A stretch of 6,434 nt of DNA from Parachlamydiales bacterium (GTDB lineage: Bacteria > Chlamydiota > Chlamydiia > Chlamydiales > SM23-39): the NCBI GenBank assembly GCA_020058465.1, contig JAGVDZ010000074.1:1-6434 (forward strand), in the 5' to 3' direction. Under the pieces are notes generated by a model. That model worked only from the letters and a program-made list of their open reading frames with translations. It had not been told where the DNA came from and did no database searches. Shown one piece after another: positions 1 to 5,941 of the stretch. Made by a program: the position numbers and the translations under genes. Each line of letters begins with the position of its first letter. Positions within the stretch are counted from its first letter, which is position 1.

Positions 1-1
1 C

Positions 2-1003
2 TTCTACTGGGCTATCCTCCGCCTTCTTGGAGGTATCTGCACAGCTGGTGTTCTCATCGTCATTGAAAGTTGGCTCTTAATGACCTACCCGTCCGGCAAG
101 AAAGGGCAAGTCCTTGCCTTATACCTTCTGAGTTTTTACGGTGCTCTTTTTCTAGGACAACTTCTCTTCCAACTCATCGATCCCTATTCCATGGTTCCTT
201 TTATATTGGGATCCTTGCTCAGTCTGATTTCCCTAATCCCTCTATACCTCATTCCCACTCTACCCCCTAATCTCGAGTCAAGCTCACCTCTGTCTCCCAT
301 GCAAATTTTTTATACATCTCCCTTTGGTTTTCTAGGTGGGATGGTGTCGGGCATGTTGCTTGCCATCATCTACGGATTTGTCCCCATCTATGGTCAGGAA
401 ATTGGTCTATCCACTCCCGAAATAGGTTTACTCATGGGGATGATTATTTCAGGAGGGCTCCTCCTTCAAATCCCATTTTCTCGTATGGGAGATGCGGGGT
501 ATCGCACTTTAGCCATTCACATCGCTTGTCTTGCCACAGCCATTTTCAGCTTTACCTTCCTCTTCAGTCATCATACGGAATCGAGAATCTGGCTCTACGC
601 AAATGCTGGGTTCTTAGGAGGATCTGCCTTTACAATTTACCCTTTAAGCATGGCTTATCTGTGCGATCAGCTCCCATCAAACAAAATTGTCGAAGGGACA
701 GGAGGTTTTGTCTTTTCCTACGGCACAGGAGCCGTATTAGGCCCCATTTTTACCCCCATAGCGATCCACTACAGTGGGGAACATGCAGGCCTTTTCTACC
801 TAATGATCTTGATTACAACCCTCTATAGTTCCATCGGCCTTACGATTCGCTATTTCTACCCTATCACCTACATCACTCGGGCAAATGCAAAGAAGGGCCC
901 AGAGGATTCTGAGGATCTTTCCAAGAACGTTTGTCTCGAAACCCCAAAAACAAACTACAAAGAGACACCACGATCACCGCCGCCAGATAGCCATGCCAAT
1001 TGA
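2..1003 (+). CDS. YcaD-like MFS transporter, 5' end cut off by the window
   Basis: This is the C-terminal 333 residues of a major facilitator superfamily permease of the inner membrane. The frame stays open to base 2, upstream of the first ATG at 80, and the upstream codons carry the IESWLL segment. In E. coli YcaD that segment sits inside the fourth helix, so the ATG at 80 is internal and the true start lies left of the window. Further YcaD-like landmarks are a half-transporter loop motif (LLLQIPFSRMGD), the stretch AFTIYPLSMAYLCDQLP, and SYGTGAVLGPIFTP. About eight hydrophobic segments are visible. The substrate is not known; YcaD itself is poorly characterised. After the last helix (about base 860) comes a hydrophilic tail of some 40 residues that lies antisense to the gene ending at 873. 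It is unlike the family and may be non-essential. Membership in the MFS is secure, and the YcaD subgroup is likely. Confidence 0.88.
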   Translation, partial: FYWAILRLLGGICTAGVLIVIESWLLMTYPSGKKGQVLALYLLSFYGALFLGQLLFQLIDPYSMVPFILGSLLSLISLIPLYLIPTLPPNLESSSPLSPMQIFYTSPFGFLGGMVSGMLLAIIYGFVPIYGQEIGLSTPEIGLLMGMIISGGLLLQIPFSRMGDAGYRTLAIHIACLATAIFSFTFLFSHHTESRIWLYANAGFLGGSAFTIYPLSMAYLCDQLPSNKIVEGTGGFVFSYGTGAVLGPIFTPIAIHYSGEHAGLFYLMILITTLYSSIGLTIRYFYPITYITRANAKKGPEDSEDLSKNVCLETPKTNYKETPRSPPPDSHAN

Positions 1004-1280
1004 CAATGCGGATCCCCAATGAAACAAACTTCAATAAACCATAAGCTATAGCATTCACCGTTACAGTCGCCAGAATGAAACGGAAACTTGACCCTACAAG
1101 TCCCAACAACCGAAGCCCTGGAAAAACAATCCCATTGCAAAGGGCAAGGGTCAAGGGGAAAATAAGATCCCCCTCACAACGAGGCCATCTCGAAGGATTC
1201 ACAAGAGCAAGCCCTGGCAATAGGTAATTAGCAAAAAAAATCGTCACGAATAAGATCCCATATCGCTTGAAAAACTGCAT
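873..1280 (-). CDS. small four-helix membrane protein, YvlD/phage-holin-4-2-like
   Basis: This 135-residue protein has four predicted membrane segments, at about residues 8-25, 38-60, 67-90 and 95-114, followed by a short basic and proline-containing tail. An early YLLPGL motif, the run LALCNGIVFPGLRLLGL and a helix beginning near FRFILATVTVNAIAYGLL match the layout of the YvlD family (Pfam Phage_holin_4_2). That family is chromosomal and of unknown function despite the holin name. The start is well supported: GGAGG at 1287-1291 stands six bases before the ATG. The last 131 bases overlap the end of the convergent MFS gene, and both proteins only have tails there. A possible promoter, TTGAAG (1377-1382) and TATACG (1355-1360) with a 16-base spacer, lies upstream. 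The gene is quite certain; the family assignment comes from remembered patterns and is moderate. Confidence 0.75.
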   Translation of the reverse strand: MQFFKRYGILFVTIFFANYLLPGLALVNPSRWPRCEGDLIFPLTLALCNGIVFPGLRLLGLVGSSFRFILATVTVNAIAYGLLKFVSLGIRIVNWHGYLAAVIVVSLCSLFLGFRDKRSWKDPQNPLGPSLHLPE

Positions 1281-1334
1281 TCAAAGCCTCCATTTGGCCA
1301 CGTGGGGGAACCCCTCGAACCTCCCCGTTCGCAG

Positions 1335-1360
1335 TATACAAAAAAAGGCTTTTTCGTATA
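1335..1360. repeat. AT-rich dyad upstream of the leftward membrane-protein gene
   Basis: The arms TATAC plus five A and five T plus GTATA pair over eleven positions with one A/C mismatch, closing on a four-base loop (AGGC). The dyad centre is about 67 bases before the leftward ATG and overlaps a possible -10 element there. It could be an operator or a weak transcription terminator. The long A and T tracts suit either, and there is no direct evidence. Confidence 0.35.
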
Positions 1361-1418
1361 TGCCCTGAAGGTCTTTCTTCAATTTTGCTACAACTAAATT
1401 TGGGACCTACCTTTGTCT

Positions 1419-1437
1419 CTAAACTTTTTAAGTTTAG
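1419..1437. repeat. perfect 8-base inverted repeat, CTAAACTT/AAGTTTAG
   Basis: CTAAACTT and AAGTTTAG are exact reverse complements separated by TTT. No U-run follows on either strand, so this is not a typical intrinsic terminator. It lies in the divergent control region and is more readily read as a protein-binding dyad or a chance AT-rich palindrome. Confidence 0.35.
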
Positions 1438-1519
1438 CTGCTTCAGAATGATAAATTTCAAGCCACCTCATTATCAAATTCCCAATTTTTGAATTCATTT
1501 GGGTATAGTTTGCACAATT

Positions 1520-1549
1520 TTGTTTGATTTTTTTCAGAGCACATAGAAT
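1520..1549 (+). promoter_or_regulatory. possible sigma-70-type promoter for the oppA pair
   Basis: TTGTTT (1520-1525) and TAGAAT (1544-1549, five of six consensus bases) are 18 bases apart in AT-rich sequence upstream of the first oppA gene. The -35 is poor and the leader would be about 100 bases. A second candidate -35, TTGGCA (1576-1581), has only a weak -10 (TATCAA at 1601-1606) at a 19-base spacing. Chlamydial promoters often match the consensus weakly, so this is only a candidate. Confidence 0.2.
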
Positions 1550-1657
1550 GCTATCGGACATAATGGAAATTCCTATTGGCAACGAGCAATTTATACCAAA
1601 TATCAAGAGTCACTTGCAGGTTGGCCAAATTTCCCTCGAAAATGTGTGAGAAACGCA

Positions 1658-3292
1658 ATGAGAGCATTATGGATCATAGGTTTGCTTACTTTTTGTTGCG
1701 CCTGTTCATCTAAGTCCCCTATCTCCACATCTACGAAAACGTTTCGCTTGGCATTCCACTCACCTCCTTCTACCGTAGACCCTAGGAAAACTGGCGATTT
1801 TATCTCCTCTACTTTAGTCTGTTTTCTCTACGAAGGATTGACTCGCCCTGAGCCCAATCTCGGCTCTGTTCCAGCTGCTGCAGAACGGATCGTCATCTCC
1901 GAAGATCAGCTGACCTACACTTTTTATCTCCGCCCCGCCCTTTGGAGTGATGGTCACCCCGTAACCGCCCACGACTTTGCTCTCTCATGGCAAACTTTGC
2001 TCAACCCGTCATTCCCATCATTATGTTCCTACCTACTATTTCCAATCCGTAATGCAGAACCATTTGCACAAGGCAAAGCAGAGCTTTGTGAGTTAGGGAT
2101 CCGCGCCCTTTCTGACCAGATCCTAGAAGTCCAGCTTGGACAACCCACTCCCCATTTTCTGTCGCTCACATCATTTCCTTTACTGTTACCAATCCCTTCT
2201 CACATTGAGCATACGAATCCTCATTGGGAGCAGACAGCCCACCAATCTCTCGTCGTCAATGGCCCCTTCACTCTTGAGCTCTTTCAACCAAACTCAGAAA
2301 TTCTACTCACAAAAAACCCCCTATTTTGGGATGCCAGCCATATCTACCTTGATGGAATCCATATTTCGATTATTCCTGACGAAGATACAACACTGGCCAT
2401 GTTTCATCAAGGCGAGCTCGACTGGATCGGAGGCTCTCTTTCTCTTCTTTCTCCAAGTGCCCTGCTCAATCTTAATCCTCAAGATCATCTCCAGTTCATC
2501 CCTATGGCTGCATCGACATTTTGCACATTTAACACCGAAAAAGCCCCCTTCCATTTACCTGCCTTTCGCAAAGCCATGAGTCTTGTCATTGACCAGACAA
2601 AAATTGTTCAAGATCTCTTGTTCGGAAAACAAATAGAAGGGCGCAGACCTCTACCCACCTCTATCTATACATACCCCCACTCCGAAACGCCCCTTTTTCA
2701 CACAGACATTCCTTTAGCACGACAACTTTTGAAACAAGCGTTTCAAGAAGGGGGATACACTTTAGATACCCTCCCTCCAATGACTCTATTTTACTCTTCC
2801 AACCAAACAGAAAAAATCATAGCTCAGGCTCTGCAAACCACTTGGGAAACGTGCCTGGGGCTTTCAGTCCAACTTCAGCAGTTTGAGAAGATGACGCTCC
2901 TGACCAAGCTCCATCATCGAGACTTCCAGCTCTCTTTAGCTTCTTGGATTGCGCAGTTTCATGATCCCATCAATCTTTTGGAAAGACTCAAAACAAAAGA
3001 GAATCGCAAGAACTACGCAGGGTGGACAAACTCTCAATATGTCAACCTACTTAATCAAGCCAACCAAACACGAGACCTCCAACAGAGGGAGTCTTTGTTC
3101 TACCAGGCTGAAGCCATCCTTGCAGATGAAACACCTTTTGTCACCCTCTACCACTGGCAAACCCCAACTCTCACAGGGCCCCGTATTGAAACACTGCCAG
3201 TTTGCTTAGACGGCGCTGTCCTTTTTGAGCGGAGTCAACTAGCATCAACTCCCGACCCACAACAAAGAGCTGTATCCAACCATCACAAATAA
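1658..3292 (+). CDS. oppA: OppA-like oligopeptide-binding lipoprotein, copy 1
   Basis: This is an extracytoplasmic solute-binding protein of family 5 (SBP_bac_5), which captures oligopeptides and hands them to an OppBCDF-type ABC importer. The N-terminus is a lipoprotein signal: basic MRALW, a hydrophobic stretch, then FCCAC followed by SSKS, the last Cys probably being the lipidated one. The family hallmark WSDGHPVTAHDFALSW follows about 96 residues in, after FLYEGLTRPEP. I start at ATG 1658, with TGAG about seven bases upstream. An in-frame GTG at 1646 would add four residues but has no visible ribosome-binding site. The mature length, about 530 residues, is normal for the family. It is clearly paralogous to the next gene over most of its length, but the last 45 residues differ and the tail is polar. 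No permease or ATPase gene is nearby. The ligand is unknown. Confidence 0.9.
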   Translation: MRALWIIGLLTFCCACSSKSPISTSTKTFRLAFHSPPSTVDPRKTGDFISSTLVCFLYEGLTRPEPNLGSVPAAAERIVISEDQLTYTFYLRPALWSDGHPVTAHDFALSWQTLLNPSFPSLCSYLLFPIRNAEPFAQGKAELCELGIRALSDQILEVQLGQPTPHFLSLTSFPLLLPIPSHIEHTNPHWEQTAHQSLVVNGPFTLELFQPNSEILLTKNPLFWDASHIYLDGIHISIIPDEDTTLAMFHQGELDWIGGSLSLLSPSALLNLNPQDHLQFIPMAASTFCTFNTEKAPFHLPAFRKAMSLVIDQTKIVQDLLFGKQIEGRRPLPTSIYTYPHSETPLFHTDIPLARQLLKQAFQEGGYTLDTLPPMTLFYSSNQTEKIIAQALQTTWETCLGLSVQLQQFEKMTLLTKLHHRDFQLSLASWIAQFHDPINLLERLKTKENRKNYAGWTNSQYVNLLNQANQTRDLQQRESLFYQAEAILADETPFVTLYHWQTPTLTGPRIETLPVCLDGAVLFERSQLASTPDPQQRAVSNHHK

Positions 3293-3326
3293 CCTCAGAG
3301 TGATTTTACATTGCATTAAATTCATT

Positions 3327-3331
3327 GAGGA
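3327..3331 (+). promoter_or_regulatory. ribosome-binding site deciding the start of oppA copy 2
   Basis: GAGGA stands nine bases before ATG 3341 and 21 bases before the alternative in-frame ATG 3353, so it selects the upstream start. Confidence 0.6.
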
Positions 3332-3340
3332 TTTAAAAAA

Positions 3341-4948
3341 ATGGACTTATTTATGAGAAACTTCACGCTTATATTTCTCTGTTTAAATTTGCTATTTTCT
3401 AGCTGTGCTCGTTCTAACCCCCAACCTAAAGGAGGGACCATGCGGATATGTTTGGCGATGGATCCAACAACGATCGATTCGAGAAAGAATGCAGACCCCT
3501 ACACATCGACCCTGCATTTTTTGATTTATGAAGGGCTGACCCGTATTGACCCAACAGGCAAAGGAACATTAGCTCTAGCAAAGTCTGTGGATATTTCGGC
3601 TGATCAAAAACGCTATACGTTTCATTTGCGACCAGCTCAATGGAGCGATGGCCACCCTCTGACAGCACACGATTTTGAATATTCTTGGAGAACAACTCTA
3701 TCTCCAGACTGTGCGTCTCCCTGCCCTTACCTTCTTTACCCCATCAAAAATGCAGAGCTCATTGCTCAAGGTAAAGCCTCTATTGAAGAGCTGGGAGTCA
3801 AAGCTCTTGACGATCAAACTCTCCAGGTGGACCTGGAAAACCCAACTCCCTATTTTCTTTCTTTAATCACGTTCTGTAACTTATTCCCCATTCCCAAGCA
3901 TATTGAAGAAGCCAATCCCGATTGGGAGCTTTCCCATCGTCACGCTGTTTTCAGTGGGCCCTATCGGATCGTATCCTGGAAACCTGGACAGAAAATTGAG
4001 CTCGAAAAAAACCCTTCTTACTGGAATGCCAAACAAGTACATATCCCTAAGATTCACGCTTACCTCATCCCCGATGCACAAACCTCTATAAGGATGTATG
4101 AGCAAGGAGAGCTTGATTTTGTCGACACAGTCACATCTGCCTTATCTCTTGAGGATCTTTCATCTTGCAAAGCCAAGGGGCTGGTAGAAGTCAATCCGGT
4201 CGGGGCTGCTTTATTTTGCACATTCAATACAACAAAAGCGCCCTTTCACAATAAACACATCCGAAGAGCTCTTTCTCTAGCTATCAATCGCCCTTCTATT
4301 GTCTCTAACATCCTCCAACTCTCTGAAAAAGCAGCCACCTCTATCTTACCCCCCGTGTTAAATCAAAATCTCGAACGAACTCTGTTCCCAGCCTATGCTC
4401 CAGAGGAAGCTCAGAAAGAGCTTAAGATAGGTCTCAAAGAAACGGGGTTCTCTAAAGAAGACCTTAGCAAGGCCCTCGTTCTGACCTACCAAGGAGATGA
4501 GGGGGAAAAGAAAGTGGCACAAACCATTCAACACCAATGGAAACAAGTGTTGGGGTTACAGCCTACTTTGATGGCTTTGGACAAGAAGACTCTCATCCGA
4601 CGTCACATGGATAAAGACTATGCAGTGGGCTTAGATCGCTTCTTTGGTCAATATTTTGATCCCTACAACATTCTAGAGCGGTTCAAGTATAAAGAGGGCC
4701 CCAAAAATTTACCTGGGTTTGAACATCCTGACTATATCGCTTTGCTCGATGAGTCCCTTAAAACGATCGAGCCTAAAGAAAGGCTAGAGATCCTGCGTAG
4801 AGCTGAGGAAATTTTGGCAGATGAAATGCCCATCGCCCCCCTCTACTTTTTAAACCAAGGGTACCTGATTAATCGTAAGGATTTCGATCACATTGCATTT
4901 TCCCCCCTAGGGAACCTTCTCATGAAGGATATGTCTCCCAGAAAGTAA
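3341..4948 (+). CDS. oppA: OppA-like oligopeptide-binding lipoprotein, copy 2
   Basis: This second family-5 solute-binding lipoprotein has 535 residues. Its signal peptide is MDLFMRNFTL, a hydrophobic core, then LLFSSC with lipidation expected at Cys22. The hallmark WSDGHPLTAHDFEYSW is at residues 101-116. YLLYPIKNAE and NPTPYFLSL are shared almost word for word with copy 1, and LADEMPIAPLY near the C-terminus is typical of OppA. GAGGA at 3327-3331 lies nine bases before the ATG at 3341. The in-frame ATG at 3353 would be too far from it, so 3341 is preferred. The 48-base gap after copy 1 with no terminator suggests co-transcription. The two copies have diverged to roughly half identity by eye, so they may bind different peptides. 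The stop codon TAA is also the first three bases of the inverted repeat that follows. Confidence 0.93.
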   Translation: MDLFMRNFTLIFLCLNLLFSSCARSNPQPKGGTMRICLAMDPTTIDSRKNADPYTSTLHFLIYEGLTRIDPTGKGTLALAKSVDISADQKRYTFHLRPAQWSDGHPLTAHDFEYSWRTTLSPDCASPCPYLLYPIKNAELIAQGKASIEELGVKALDDQTLQVDLENPTPYFLSLITFCNLFPIPKHIEEANPDWELSHRHAVFSGPYRIVSWKPGQKIELEKNPSYWNAKQVHIPKIHAYLIPDAQTSIRMYEQGELDFVDTVTSALSLEDLSSCKAKGLVEVNPVGAALFCTFNTTKAPFHNKHIRRALSLAINRPSIVSNILQLSEKAATSILPPVLNQNLERTLFPAYAPEEAQKELKIGLKETGFSKEDLSKALVLTYQGDEGEKKVAQTIQHQWKQVLGLQPTLMALDKKTLIRRHMDKDYAVGLDRFFGQYFDPYNILERFKYKEGPKNLPGFEHPDYIALLDESLKTIEPKERLEILRRAEEILADEMPIAPLYFLNQGYLINRKDFDHIAFSPLGNLLMKDMSPRK

Positions 4949-5095
4949 TACCAATCGCAAGAAATAAATTCGCACTATTTGGGAATTTGACAAGGAAGTC
5001 GCTTGGAATAATTTTACTGGGCGACCCGGGTTCGTGAAAAAGTTATGTCTCGGGGCTGGGCTAATTTGTAGGCTTATCATTGCAGATTGGTATTA
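4946..5095. mobile_element. possible MITE-like element bounded by 11-base inverted repeats
   Basis: TAATACCAATC at 4946-4956 is matched exactly by GATTGGTATTA at 5085-5095. With a one-base offset the similarity continues through GCAA (4957-4960) and TTGC (5080-5083), giving arms of about 15 bases. The 120-odd bases between contain no gene. They carry the palindrome ACCCGGGT (5024-5031) near the centre and a pairing of GTCGC (4999-5003) with GCGAC (5021-5025). Read as ATACCAATC...GATTGGTAT, the segment is flanked by TA on both sides, which would fit the TA target duplication of IS630/Tc1-mariner-type elements. Both flanking genes use the first three bases of an arm as their TAA stop. The alternative is a bidirectional terminator-like or structural repeat between convergent genes, though no U-run is seen. 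The repeat is certain; mobility is inferred. Confidence 0.45.
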
Positions 5096-5911
5096 TTTTT
5101 GATATTTAGTATGATCCGGCGTGAGGACAGTCTCCTCCCATCGATATTCAGGACAATGTTTTCGTACCCAGTGCTGAAGTCTTCTTCGAAATTCTGATGC
5201 CGCAAGACTTTGTTGGGTACTGTCTTTAGGTATGCGCCGATAGGAACCGAGATCTAACTCTACAGGCTCTTGATCGATAAATCCCCAATTACGACCTAGA
5301 TCTGGATCGACAGTTGCAAGGCCGAGCTGCAATCTTTGATCAACTCTTCCACACCAAGAAGCCAATGCCACATCTAAATTTTGCCAATCTCTTGCAGAAT
5401 AAAGAGCCTGGATGTAATCCCGTGCCAACGTCCCCCTTTTTTGAATTACATAAATATATTTGTCCAAATTCACTGTGACAGAATAGAGAGGAGAGATGTG
5501 AAGAGTCGTCTCATGAGGACCTACTGAATCCAAATGCCACGACAATACCTGCATCCCCTCCCATCTCGACTCCATAGCTAAGCGCAAACTTTGTTTCAAC
5601 AACACATCACTCAGTGCAGCCCAAGGGTTAGATCGACGCCATGCAATGAACCGTTTAGGCTTACTACAAAACACCTTAAGCACATACTTTCGATCCTCAC
5701 TGAGGAAGACCTGGGCCTGTGTCCCTTGTCCGAAATAATACCAGGAAGATCGAGCCCCCAGCTCATCTAGTTCCCCCTCTCGGATCACAAAGTCAGCTTT
5801 GAGCCATCGTCTAGGAAGTGCGCTTTGATGCAACCTCAATACACCAAAAGGGACACTCAACAGACAGATGGCAACCCCTATCTTGAAGGGCTTACGAAGT
5901 AACGAAAGCAC
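5093..5911 (-). CDS. membrane-anchored atypical kinase-like protein
   Basis: I do not recognise a named family. The 272-residue product begins with a basic stretch and a short hydrophobic segment (about residues 10-26), a weak signal or membrane anchor, followed by an arginine-rich linker. The rest shows a protein-kinase-like order of motifs. There is a glycine-rich loop GQGTQAQVF (61-69), YVLKVF with candidate ATP-binding Lys79, VIQKRG (155-160), VDPDLGRNWGF with Asp202 and Asn208 as a catalytic-loop analogue, and DLG (220-222) in place of DFG. Asp and Asn are six residues apart, whereas classical kinases have five, and no HRD is present, so activity is uncertain. The start is a GTG with only a weak GAAG about 14 bases upstream; no other usual start codon lies between the preceding in-frame TGA and this GTG. 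It follows its paralogue by 30 bases and is probably co-transcribed with it. An aminoglycoside-phosphotransferase-like fold is an alternative. Confidence 0.72.
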   Translation of the reverse strand: MLSLLRKPFKIGVAICLLSVPFGVLRLHQSALPRRWLKADFVIREGELDELGARSSWYYFGQGTQAQVFLSEDRKYVLKVFCSKPKRFIAWRRSNPWAALSDVLLKQSLRLAMESRWEGMQVLSWHLDSVGPHETTLHISPLYSVTVNLDKYIYVIQKRGTLARDYIQALYSARDWQNLDVALASWCGRVDQRLQLGLATVDPDLGRNWGFIDQEPVELDLGSYRRIPKDSTQQSLAASEFRRRLQHWVRKHCPEYRWEETVLTPDHTKYQK

Positions 5912-5941
5912 AATATCATCAACAACTTCGAATTTTAAAAA

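Larger units (their letters stand above)
1281..1657. other. divergent intergenic region without a convincing gene
   Basis: This stretch separates the leftward membrane-protein gene from the rightward oppA pair and should hold the promoters of both. Bases 1385-1610 are clearly AT-richer than the flanking genes. Bases 1281-1330 are GC-rich and contain an 8-base palindrome, CCACGTGG (1298-1305), close to the GGAGG of the leftward gene. Two longer dyads are listed separately. Short leftward reading frames exist here. The best is a 55-codon frame from the ATG at 1561 to a stop near 1394, basic, with a possible AGGA nine bases upstream. It matches nothing I recognise and overlaps AT-rich non-coding-looking sequence, so I do not call it a gene. 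Confidence 0.6.

Noticed and set aside
1228..1461. 77-codon leftward frame overlapping the start of the 135-residue membrane protein
   Set aside because: It overlaps the well-supported start and GGAGG of the membrane-protein gene in another frame, shows no family resemblance, and lies mostly in intergenic-looking sequence.
1394..1606. 70-codon leftward frame starting at TTG 1606
   Set aside because: The TTG has no clear ribosome-binding site. Only the shorter version from ATG 1561 is worth noting, and even that is not convincing.
2321..2554. leftward frame inside oppA copy 1
   Set aside because: It is antisense to a strong SBP_bac_5 coding region and its product has no recognisable features.
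3426..3695. leftward frame inside oppA copy 2
   Set aside because: It mirrors conserved oppA codons; a paralogue-constrained coding strand easily leaves such open antisense frames.
4987..4992. perfect TTGACA -35 hexamer inside the inverted-repeat segment
   Set aside because: No acceptable -10 hexamer is found at 16-18 bases, and transcription from it would run antisense into the leftward gene.
4999..5025. GTCGC...GCGAC hairpin as a terminator for oppA
   Set aside because: The stem is only five Watson-Crick pairs plus G-U pairs with a loop of over ten bases, and no U-run follows.
5020..5040. GGGTTCG resembling a tRNA T-arm
   Set aside because: There is no matching acceptor stem, anticodon arm or D-arm around it, so it is not a tRNA gene or an obvious att remnant.
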